This document shows positions 8,776-20,700 of a DNA stretch of 64,000 nt, piece after piece; position 1 is the stretch's first letter, and each line of letters begins with the position of its first letter. A program made the position numbers and the translations under genes. This stretch comes from Acanthornis magna (lineage: Eukaryota; Chordata; Aves; Passeriformes; Acanthizidae): positions 1 to 64,000 of the forward strand of contig JAWUZG010001054.1 in NCBI GenBank assembly GCA_036785705.1. The letters run 5' to 3'. The notes beneath the pieces are model-generated. The model saw only the letters and a program-made list of their open reading frames with translations. It did not search any database and was not told the origin of the DNA.

Positions 8776-11700
8776 CTGCCAGGAGAGAGACACAAGATCC
8801 TTAACCACCAAGGTTCATGCAAACAAGCACCTCCCTCTAGCTGGGCTTCTTGGGAGCCTCTCTAGCTAAGATCAGCAAAGTAGCACAGACAGCCCTGTGA
8901 TCCAGAAACAGGCAAAACAGCTGATCATCTCCGCAAAAGAACCACCAACCCCTCAGGACTAATTTCTCCAAACAAAGCCTTCTACCTCTGGAAGCCTTTG
9001 TACATTTACTAAATCATTTCACAATCTCTTTCTGCATGGACAAGGACCAGAAGGTCAAATTGCCCTTTATTGCCATTTAGAAGTTATCCAAACCTGTACT
9101 CAAGATGTTGAAATGCACCACAGAGAAACAATTGAGAGATCTCTACTAAAAGGGATTTTAGTGACCTTTGATGAAAAATGCCAACAGCCTAATCTGGCTC
9201 TGCCCTTTGCTCAGTGGCACACAGCAAAGGGCACGATTAGACCACACTTCTAAACTCCAGCCCACCTGAGACAACTGCTGCTTGCCAGTTTGATTAGAAA
9301 CAGCAGTCACCAGCTGGTGTCTTTGGCAGAATGCCTTTGTGGCTTCTAACAAACACCTCTTTCAAACCTCTGCATGTCTTACATAATCACCCAGACCCCA
9401 TTGCCATGGCATTTCAGCCTCTCCAAATGTTCATGGCATTTCCCCTCACAATGTTAATGGTGATTTCTCTTACAATCCGCACTGCAATAGGGCAATAGAG
9501 AGAGAGAGAAAAATGCTGCACAGGGCACTGAAATTGAACCAAAATGCAAGCATTCTCTCACATTCCCTCTGAAGCCAGCTCTCTGCTCATTTTCTGAACT
9601 GAACTGTATCAAACACAGACAAAAATTTACTACCAATACACTCCTTGCATGGCAGATTTGCCTGAGAGATCAAAACCTGAAATGGTCTAGAGACCATTCT
9701 TATTTTCTCTACTGGCAAAATGTCATGCAGTAGCCATTTATTATTCTCTGGTGGAAGAGCCTTCATTTTCTCTATGCTGTTGATCTGCCAGCAGTCATCA
9801 ACATTTAAACAACTCCTGAAAGTATCTAAAACCAATTCTGCTAAGCAGGAAAATGGTTATGGTTCCCATTTTTAAATGGGAGTTACTTTCAATTTAAATG
9901 CAATTCTAAACATCCGTCACTATGGAACTTGAGAAGAGAAAGGGCTGTCTGCTCCCACTAAATCTCTGAGAGAACATCTGCTCTTTCTAAAGTAGTCCTA
10001 ATTTCTGTTGAAATACTGTCTTTGACTAAGAGGTTAAACTACCTGCAAAACTGAATTCTTTCTTCCTCGAGGTCTACTTTATTCAAATGCTCTTTAAAAG
10101 GCCTTTGACTTTGCCAATCACTGAACTTGCCCTTTTGAGACTCATAATGAAGACACAAAGTGTATTCAACCTTGCATTTAAAGATGCTGGCATAATTTGC
10201 AGTGGATTGAGCCCTAATTAGAGCAAGGCTATAAATAAAGTAAGGCTAGAAAGAGTCTTTGCTACTCTACATGGAGATTTTCACTTTTCCATTCCTTGCC
10301 TATTGCTGACATAGCAAGCTCCTAGGAGGAATCCATTAGCAGCTACATTTGGAGCATTTTGGACAGCGCTGACATAGCAAGAGACTGTTGGCACATGCTG
10401 AAATGCTCAGTCCAATGCCACTTCTACAGCACAGGCTGGGAGCCTCAGCACTCTGCTTGTGCCCCTCTGTCCCCAAAAGCTGCCTTGCACAAAATCCGTG
10501 CCTCTAACATGTCTGTTGGGTTTTGAGCTACACTGTGACCCTCAGGCACTGCATGGTTCAGCCTCAAAACTTTCCAAGAGCAAAGCAAGCCTTCTGTGAG
10601 GACAAAAGAAACTGATCCCCTCAAACAGCATTTGCCCCCATTTCCCCTCAAAGATCACAGAGATCCCTGAGCTTTTAGCCCCTCCCTTTCCTAGAGGCAG
10701 CTTCTGAGATGCCCCAGGGAGAGCTCAGCCCCGAGGCCCAGCACCGCCCCCATCCCAGATGCTTCACCCCTCTGCAGCAGCCAGGGAAAACCTGCCTAGT
10801 ACACCTTCCATGGGTATTGGGCAGGAGGGACAAGCTCAGCACCTCCTGATTTGGAGGAGCTACTCTACTGTCTGGTCACAGGCATTGCCTCTAAATAATC
10901 CCTCATAAGACCTCTTGGCTTAGAAGGGGAAGCCATACCTGAGAGACGCTCCGTGACATCCAGCAGACCTTGGCCACTCAGTTGACTCCAGCGGTTGCTG
11001 AACTCTTTCAGCAGTGATACTTTATCTACAAGAGAAACACACCTTTGTGCTCACTCTTCTGAGCTCATAAAAGAAAGGACAGTGGGGAGGGGAAGGGCAG
11101 AGGCAACTGCATTTTGGAAAAGAAAGGAAATTTCTGCTGGTTTTTGAATCCTTTCCTTCTTTCCTTCCAGCCTACTTGGCAGGATTTTAAGTTCCAAAAG
11201 AAAAGCTCTCCTTTCACATCTGTAAATCCAAAGTGCTCTGCTGTACCAGGAGCCATGTTAAACATTGAACATCAGGGACCTCAGGATTTCAATCCCATGG
11301 AAGCAGGGAAAAGGTTTTGCATCCCACAGCTTTGCAGAAGTGATCTCCTCCTCCCCTATGGAAAAGGGGGAGAAGGCTCCAAAATTCACACATGCCTTCC
11401 CACTTTAAGGATAAACTCTTTGAAATCGTCGGGTTACCTGTTGGGATCTATGGACAAGACTCCAAGTTACTCATGCAAGAGCTGAGGCATGTGCACACAG
11501 AGTCTTGGAGCAATGGCTGACTTCAGCTATGAAGCTCAGGGCAGCAGTGGAGCAAGAGGATTTGCCTGCTCGTGTCACTCCAAGCTAGGAGCGTTGCACA
11601 ATCCTTTGGAGTTCACGAGGTTTCTTGCCATTTGCCACTGGATGTTGACTTGTAAAGATAGACAGTTTAAAAGGACTTGGGAAGGTTTTGTTCATGCCTT

Positions 11701-14700
11701 TGTCCAGTAGAGACTTCCTTCCCCTATTAAAGCTCTAGATGTTCACTTCTGCAATATTTGTGACTTGGTTGCTTGACTGAATTCTTGCAAACAGCCATAA
11801 AAATGGGCAGAATTCAAAAAAGATATCCCACTTCACTTGCTTGAGCGTATCTCTGTGTAAAGTCATTGTGATGAGAGGCAGAGGTGCCTTGCTCCTGTTC
11901 TGACATCTCTCCCCAGGGAAAATTGTTGGTGATCTCAGAGGTGGAGAGAGGGGAATGGCACAATGCTCCACACAAATCCCTGAAGCCATCTGTTTGCCAC
12001 ATCCTCTGCTAGCAGGATTCTGCAGCTTTTCCCAAGCCTTTGCCCATGCTCCACAAGAAATGGCTACGGGCCAAGAGCAGTCGAGGTCTCACAGCCTTCT
12101 CCCCAGTTCACAAACAGCAAGAACCCCATCCTTGGGACACAGCAAGGCACCGAGTCAGGCAATTCAAGGAGTTCACAGAGCAACGGAGGTGGAGAAAGTG
12201 TAAACTCCCCTTTAAGACCTGCCTCTTCAACACTCCATTTTTCAGGCATATTCACCCAGTGGGGCATTTGCAGAGCTGACATCAATCTGGGTGGCAAAGG
12301 AATTTACAGCAGCCCTTGGCTACGCAGGCATTTGCTAGAGCCATCTTGCCCCATGCAAAACAGCATGTGGAACAAGCCATCATTGACAGCTGGATTTATA
12401 CTTGTTTGTTCAAAAAAAAATGAACTTGGGGAATCAGAAGTTCCCCTTTGAAAAAAGAAGACAAAGAAGAAAGGTGGAAAACAGACAGCTATTGCCTGTA
12501 ATGTAGAGCCTTCAGGAGGCTGCTCTGCAGAAGCTCTGCTGGGCCAGTGTTCCTTCATGCCAACAGCAAAGCTATTCATTGGCAAAGACCAATGGGGCCT
12601 AAGCAAGCTCCAAAAAGCCCTTTGTCTCGGAATTCTAGCAAAGCTGCAGTCCACGACTTACTCTTCAGCTCCTTCTCTGCCAAAGCACACAAGCAGCACA
12701 GAGCCAAGGGCTCCTGGGACTTTTGGGAAAGGCTGATGCACATTCCAGCCTGTTGGGGGACTGGTGCCTAAGGACTGCACCTCCACACCTTCTGGTGGAT
12801 GTCAGCTGGAGGTTTCCACAGACAACAACAGCTATCGAGGCACTCTTTGCTCTCTTGACTCTGAGAGGCAGAGACACGGTTGAGGAGAGTCCATGTCAGG
12901 GGTCAGCCTTACCTAAGTGAGCAATGGATCCTTCCAGTGCTTTCACTGCAGCAGCATAAACCCCGGAGTCCGCTGAGTTGAGGTTGCTGGTTATTCCTTC
13001 GACTAAGCGGATGATCACAGGGTTTAAGCCATCCTTTAGGATGCCTATCATGTCAGCCAGCACATCCAGCGCCTGTTGTTTTACTCTCTTATGACTGTCG
13101 CCAAGCCTCAGGACAAAATCATCAAAAATCTGTGAAGAAAACAAGCAACAAGAGAGCTGGATTAAAATACCCTTGTTTGAAGAAGGCATGTAGAAATGAG
13201 CACTCTTGCTGTCACATCAGCACTTGCTTGCACAATTTCTCTGTCTTCCTGTAGCCTACTCACTGGAATGGTTGCACAACCTCATGCCGGTTGAAAGATT
13301 TTCATGTCTTTTTGAGAGGTTTGGGTGGGGACAGAATAGTTCCTAAGGTGCTTCTCTCCACCTAGAAGTCACTAAATTCATCCCATTTCTTGATGCAAAC
13401 CAGTATCTTTGGTATAAAAGTATGGAACCAAATATTTTCAATGCCCATTTTTCGACACAGATGCCTCAGGTACTGAGGTTAAGTATGATTTTGCTAAACT
13501 ATGGCCGGAGGAGATCCAAGTTGTGTTTGGTGTGTCTCGGAGCCTGTGTCTGGACAAGTGCAGGGCTCTGATCAACTCTTCCAGAATGCAGACCATTGAT
13601 CTAATGAACAGGTAGACTTGTGAAATTTCATGTGCTGGACAGCACTCATTAGAGCAGGTTCAGTCCCTTGACAGCCACATTGTTAGGCAGCACTTTCTGG
13701 AAAAGGGGAAAAGCAGCTTCTGGGAGGAGAAGGAAGAGATCTGTGTCCTTAGCCATTTTCCTCCTTTCCCAAAGGGCAAAAAGGCCCTCCAAGAAGGGTG
13801 AGCACAGGCTTGAGCAAGAGGAATAGGGATGTGGATGGAAATGATTAGCCAGAGTTCTGCCTGTGCAAGACCAGATGGAGGTTATGGAAGTATCCTTTTC
13901 CAAAATTTTGCTTTAAACCAACCCAGCCTGATACCTCTCTTCCCCATCCAAAGCCATGTTTTGCCTAGAGAAGAATTGCCACCATTTCAGTGTCTGAATT
14001 CCCTTCACTTAACACAACTGGAAGTAGGAGACAGCGAAGTTACAGCAACAGAAAATTCTGTCATCATCATGTGAACAGCATCAATAGGCACCAGCCAGAC
14101 AAATACATCTGGACGGAAAGAACTTGTCCTGAAGCCTGGAACTGAATTCAATTTTTCTGGGGAAGAGGGACCAGCCTGCCCCAAACCTCCAGGACGCAGA
14201 GCCAAGACACACTGAAGTAACTCTACTGCTGCAGGCTTGGGAAAGGAGCCAAAGAAAAGGAGCAATGAAGATACCCCACATACTTGGACAATGTTAGTGG
14301 AGATGAGCCGGGGCTTGGTTTGGCACAGATGAAGGAGCAGTGCCAGTCCTTCCATCCGTGTCTGAAATGCCTTGGCTTGCAGGAGACTGGAAAGCATCTG
14401 GAGCGGCTCTGTTTCTTCCACAGCTGGAGGTAACGTGACCTGGACTTTGGGACGGTGTAGGTGGCGTCCATCCGAAATAGACTTTGCCCTGGAAGATAAA
14501 AGCAAAGTAGAGCCTGTTGGTGATAATACCTTCAGTTCACTGGGAGCAAAACATCTTGAAGAGCATTCCTAATGATGTCATTTCAAACTAGAAAATCCTG
14601 ACCTGAAAAACAACATGGACCTCATGACAATCATTACTACAGACAATTTGCAAGTAACATTGTCACCAGTGCATCCACAGGAGAAGCAAGGATGAGCTGC

Positions 14701-17700
14701 ATGTCATTTCCTTCAGATGGCTTCCCAGGTACACATGTCACACTGCTTCGTGCAGAAAGAGAGACACTACTTCCAAGTTTAAATGCCTCATCATATGGGA
14801 GGCATTGATAAGAAGTATGTGTCTTCTAATAAGGAAACTCCTAAGTCTGCAGAAGTCTTTACACCAGGCATGAGCATCTGGAAAAGTAGCTCAGATGCAT
14901 CTGAACAGATGAATAGGGGCATATGTGAAGGATCCAGAAAATCAGCAGCAGAGATGAAAACAGAAGCCAGACATCCCAGCACTATGCTCACGTTATTGCT
15001 TCCCTAGAGACTAGATCCACAGCTTCACAAACGCACTGGGAACTATTCCCTTGGACCAACATGTCTCTTCCATGAGCATGGGATGATCCTAACTATGCTA
15101 CTGAGGCATGTGGTCACTTTCCTGCCACCACTGAGCATGACAGAGCTCAATGAATCCCCTCTGGTATCACAGGAGAACAGGCACAAGAAGCTCTGCCACT
15201 GGCATGAAGAGACAGCAAGGAGCAAATTGCTCTCTTAAAGGCTGATTGCAGCACAGGGGCAAATACACCAACCATGCTGTCCATCAACCAAACAGTAGGA
15301 AGGACAGGAATATCAAGACAAAAAGTTCACCTTGAGACACCTGTTGACCAAAGCTGCTCAGCAATTGACTTGCTACTTACTACTCAAACCAGGTACTGTT
15401 GGAGGGGCAGAAAACCATGATTCAGCCAGCCCAAAGCACATGCATGGCAAGTGCTATTTTGGGCAATGGCTTCTTGCTTCTACACTGCGGCTTCTCATCA
15501 AAAAACCCATCTGAAAAAGACTCCACTCAGATGCAAACAAAACCTGATTGAATGCATTTGTCCCAAGTCAGGCAGCAGAGACAGGACCCTCTCATAGCCT
15601 CCACAACACTGGCCTTGCCACTGCACAGCATCTTCTGAGCTGCAACCAATGGGTGTCTTTTTGTTGCCTCCTTTTTGTGGAAACCCCTCCAGAGAAGTTG
15701 TTCCCAGCATAATGCAGAAGTCAACATTTTTTATCATACAGCATTTGTAGGGAAAGGAAACAATCTCTGGCACAGGTCATCTCCACCAGCAAGATTTTCC
15801 TGAGGAAGACACTTGCAAAGCTAGTCCTAGGCTTTGACACAGCTTACAAAATTGCTCAGTACGGTTCATGAGAAGGCAACGTGGCCTGGGGCTTCATCGA
15901 GCCATCGTTCCTCTTCTTCACAGGCGTCTTCACAGATGGGCGTTCACCTTTCTGCTTTTCCATCCCCTACACAGACACAAAGAAACCCCATGAATCTTTA
16001 GAAGGTAAAATGGAAAATTACCCGTTGAAAACACAAGTTAGAACTACGATCACTGCTACCAAGGCTTAGAGAAACATTTCCTAACTTACAGAAGGAAACA
16101 GGCCAGAGATTCAGTGATGTCAACTCTTGGTTTTCCACAAGCCAAGGCAGGTTATGGGTGCTACCATACTGAGCAGCACTAGGAAATCCCACATTCATTA
16201 GTCTTCAGTGCAAATAGAGGGAATAATGCAAACTGGTAGGGAACAAGCCTGCTTCAAGGAAGCAGCAGAAAACTTTGGACTCTTGGGAGAATGGCCCATT
16301 GTGTTGGAAGTTGATTTGGTTCAACACTCATTCTCCTTGCTCCTGCACAAAGGCACATTCCTCTCTACGATGTAGATGAAAAGGAATACAAAAGCCCCAA
16401 AACAAACAGATGATTTTCCACTGGATGCTGCTGAATTCACCAAGCTCCTTCCAGCTCCACAGGGCAAGAGAGCAGGGTAGTATTCCCAGAAGACAGACAA
16501 TCCTTGGAGTAATTAGGATTGCCTTGGACATCTTCTGTAGATTTGGAAATTTTCTTGGCACTGTTACTTCCTGGGTCTTTTGCAAAGACACTGTCATCTG
16601 CAGAAGCACTGTTCTCCACTTAGTTGCTTTACTGGGGGCAGAGTAGTGATACTGGGGTGAGGGGGGAAGTTATGCCTAAATGTAAACCCATTTTTTTCAC
16701 TGTCCCTTTCCCCTTAGTGGCCTGTATTTAAAAGATTCCACCCCCCCACTTTTTTCCTAATAATATTCAATCCTTTGCTATCTGGAGATGGAGAGGCTGA
16801 GGATCGACCGTTCATTCCCAGGATCCAAAAGATTCAGCAGAAGAGGAATGAGATAAAGACTGATTAGCTATGTTTCATCTCATATTAGCAGTGGCAATAG
16901 TTGCAGAAAGGAGACATTTTGGCTGCTGCCAAGCACTTACTTGCTTCTTAATTCTTCTCAGAATATCTTCCAGGTCATGTGGGGAAACAGATTGCTCCAA
17001 AAGCTTCTTGAATTTTGGATGACTCAGCAACATTTTCACCATCTCCTGTCCATAATGCCTAACACAGGAAAAAAAAGAAAGAAAGAAAGAAAGATTGAAA
17101 GATTGAAAGAAAGAGAGAGAGAGACATAAAAGTGAAGAAGAGTGTCAAGCAAAGAAGCTGATGCCTTAAGCTCAGCAGGTGCAATAGTGGCATGAGAAGG
17201 CATTAGCTACTCAGCAAAGAGAGACATTTACCTCCCCCGTCACTGCACAGTGCTGTCAGCTGAACACAAGAGACAAGAGGAGAACATGGGGTAACAGAAA
17301 AACTCCATTTCACACTGAAACTGTGAGTGTGCTTCTGGGGCATCAAAGCCTCCCAGGGAACAAGCAGAGTGCATCTGCTTTGTTTTCAGAGTTTATCAGC
17401 AGTGTCTTGCTGCCATTGCACAATAATTTGCCTTTCTTTAACTGGCAGGGAAACCAGGATAAAACACCTCACGCTTGCTATTGATTATGCCATCCTAGAT
17501 GTATGCCCAGGGGCAGCTAGTTACTCCTGTCTTCTTGGCATCTCTTCATGGGAATTTAATCATCCAAGTCAGGGCATTTTGGGGCTTTGGCTTGATTTTG
17601 CCACTAGGAAACCACAACTTGCTTCAAGAAGAAATTTACAGGTCGTTCAGCCACCAAGAACAGCAGGATAGAAATCTGCAGGTGAGGTTTAGAAAGACTG

Positions 17701-20700
17701 ACTACGTTGGCTAAAGACCCCTGGAATATTTCTAGGAAAGCCTTAACTTTAGGAGAAATCGATGTTTGGGATCCTTCAGTGATGAACAGTGGCCAACACT
17801 TTGGCTTGGTGTTATGCACATACGACCAAGCAGAACTGTTTGACTGCCTAATTGGAGCTCTTTTGATCTCAGGAAAGAATCATTCAAGTCACAGGAAGGT
17901 GGCAATGGTCCTTCTTGCTGGACAACCTCAGGTTACCCAGTACAGTCATTTCCCCAGACAAGCCAGGGCAGTGGTCACAGCACCAAGCCTGACAGAGCTC
18001 AAGAAGCATTTGGACAATGCTCTTGGGCACATGGAGTGACACTTGGGGTGTCCTGCACATGGCCAGGAGCTGGACTTCATGATCCTGATGGGTCCCTTCC
18101 AGCTCCGTGTATTCCGAGACTCTGTCAATCTTATCCACACAGTGAGGGAACTTAACGCTTACTTTAACTTCCATTCTTCTGTGCTTTTACCCTTTATAGC
18201 CAGGCATCAAAGAGTTTTCCTATTTTACGAGGTGAAATGAAGATCAGTACCTTGTGTCCTTGTGACAGTCCTGAGCAAGAGTCCCTGCCACGTGCGCCAG
18301 CCTTTCAGCCCTGGCTGTGCCTGCGAGCTTGGCCACTCCAATTTTCTCCAGCACGGGCAGCAGGAGTTGGGCCGCACACTTCCGCACCTGGACATAGCAG
18401 CTCCTGGGAAGAAGAGAGCCAACACTGGGCCACAGGGACAAGGAGGGACAGCAGCGCAGGCCATGGCCACAGCATGCTCCCTGTCATTGCTGGCCAAAGG
18501 AGGCCTGCGTCTCCCTGAACTTGGGACACCTGCAGACGCTTCTGTCCTGAGATAAACACAAAGTTAGCATTGGACAGAAGGAGTGCCTGCAAGGAAGAGG
18601 GAGGAATTCAGTCTTCCTGCACTATCTGATGCTCAATTTCTTTCCCAAAACTTACTCTGAGAAGAATTAAAGAAATCGATTAAAAATGAATGATTTAGAA
18701 ATTAAAAACGACTCATGCTGACCCATCAGAGGGCACCCATGACACAGAGCTGCAGCAACATGGAGGCTATTTCCACCCATTTATCCCCAAATCTGCAGAG
18801 CCTTGGAATAAAGCAAATGCGGGGATAAAACACTGTGGAGCATGAAGTTGCAGAATATCCAGCAATGAGGCCTGTTTTTTCTGTGAGGCTTGGCAAGAGA
18901 GACATTTGAATGTTTCACTCTTTTCCAAAGCTGAGGAAAGGGTGGCAGTCACTTTAGCCAGGCTGTCCTGCTCTACAGAGTGTCTCTTGGGAACTATCAG
19001 GCCCAGCACCAACACTTAAGGCAGCATTTGGTTCAGCTGTCCCATGGCTGTCAGCCTGTGAAGGCTAACATGAAATATCAGTTGGAAGAGAAAGTAGAGC
19101 TCTAAGGCCAGCACAGTCACACAAGACTCCTCTTGGCAGCAGCTGCACCTGCTGTGCAGGCTGTGCCACACACAGCACGTGGCCCCCCATGTGCTCCATG
19201 CTGCAGCAAGTTCCCTCCCTATTTCTCAAGTTCATGGCAGAATGATGATGCATGTTTTTTTCAGGGCCTCTGTGGTTAGTGCTGTGAAATATCAGAAAGC
19301 GCTCACAGCTGCAATTGCAATTGTCCCTCTTCCCACAAAAGCACAAGGCTCTATCCTTAGCCTTTGCAAGCACTTTCACTTCCCCACCATTCACTATATC
19401 TAGGCATCTCTGGCAGACTGGGAGGACTCTAGGAAGCAGCAGGCAGCTGTGTCAGAGGAGGTTTAAGTTATCAGGATATCTGGAAAACCTTTTTCACCCA
19501 GAGGGTGGTTGGGCACTGGAACAGGCTCCCCAGAGCAGTGGCCACAGCACCAAGCCTGATAGTGCTCAGGAAGCATTTGGACAATGCTCTCAGGCACTTG
19601 GTGTGACTCTTGGGCTGTTCTGTGCAAGGCCAGGAGCTGGACTTGATGATCCAGATGGGCCCCTTCCAACCCAGCACATACCACAGGTCTATGCTTCTCT
19701 CAGCTAATAGGCTGCAGGAGGGCAGAAGTAGGTGACAAGAGGAAAGAAGTGAGCTTGATTGGACAATCAAGTCACTGAGTTGACAGAAGATGCAGCATAC
19801 AGGACCCTTCCCTCCCACCATTCCCACTCTCTCTCTCCTCCCTTCCCCCATGCACACAATAGAAGGTGAAGAATATCACTAAGAGAAGAAGCAGAACCTA
19901 CTGGACTCCACTGTCCATGAGAGCAGTCATTGCTCGTGTTGGAGTCACGTTCTCCACCATAATGCTCAAGGTCTCAGTCGCTATTTTTTGAATGAACTCT
20001 GGCGAGTTCCACACCATCTGAAGAAGGACCCGAGCAACTTCATCCACCTCCGAGTCCATGTCCTTCTTCAAAGCCACAAAGAGCTCTCCCAGAGTCATGA
20101 TTGCCTGCTGAGACACCTTGGAGCGCAGGTTGGTCACCTGAGGAAATCATGAGGGGAAACATAAGAATCACCTTGAAAGGAAACCAGTTGCCCTTAGGGA
20201 AAAGTCCCAGGAAACAACAACACTTCTCGCTGTGGCCAGAGCACCATAAAAGTACAGTAGAAGCACAAGTGCACATGCACACAAAGGCAGACATTTGGAC
20301 TGTGGCAAATAACGTCATTAGTGTCTCTGTTTCTGCATTTGCACATTGCCTTATAATGGCCCCTCGCTCAAAGACGAGTGTGTCGGATGCCCGACCTACC
20401 AGGAAATACAGCTACATGTACACACAGATCCTATAGATCACTGACAGGCATTAGAAATACAAGGTCTGGAAACAGAAATGAAGGCAGTCCCTGAGCACAC
20501 ATGGAGATGAACAAGCACATATCTACTCCACACACCGTGTATGAAGTACGGGGGACAACTCAGCACAATGTTCTTACCTCGTCAGTAACTGCCAAGCAAA
20601 CTTCTCGAAGTCGACTGAGAAGGACTTCTGAATGGGACTCAGACAGCTGTTTGATGCTGAAGAGTCCCTTCTCCTTCAGCTCCCTGAAAGGCAAGTGCCA

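Larger units (their letters stand above)
14369..19456. repeat. Upstream copy of the 5.1 kb segmental duplication
   Basis: This block is colinear with 906-5990, including introns, a CR1 fragment and a GAAA microsatellite. By eye the introns differ at about 2-4% of positions. The left edge lies inside an exon and the right edge coincides with the start of a CR1 fragment at 19457. Confidence 0.92.

Noticed and set aside
16437..16619. Ser/Lys-rich minus-strand open frame (copied at 2975-3157) considered as the TOG3-TOG4 linker exon
   Set aside because: The available acceptors put it in the wrong phase after the preceding exon, while 15863-15966 fits both neighbours exactly.
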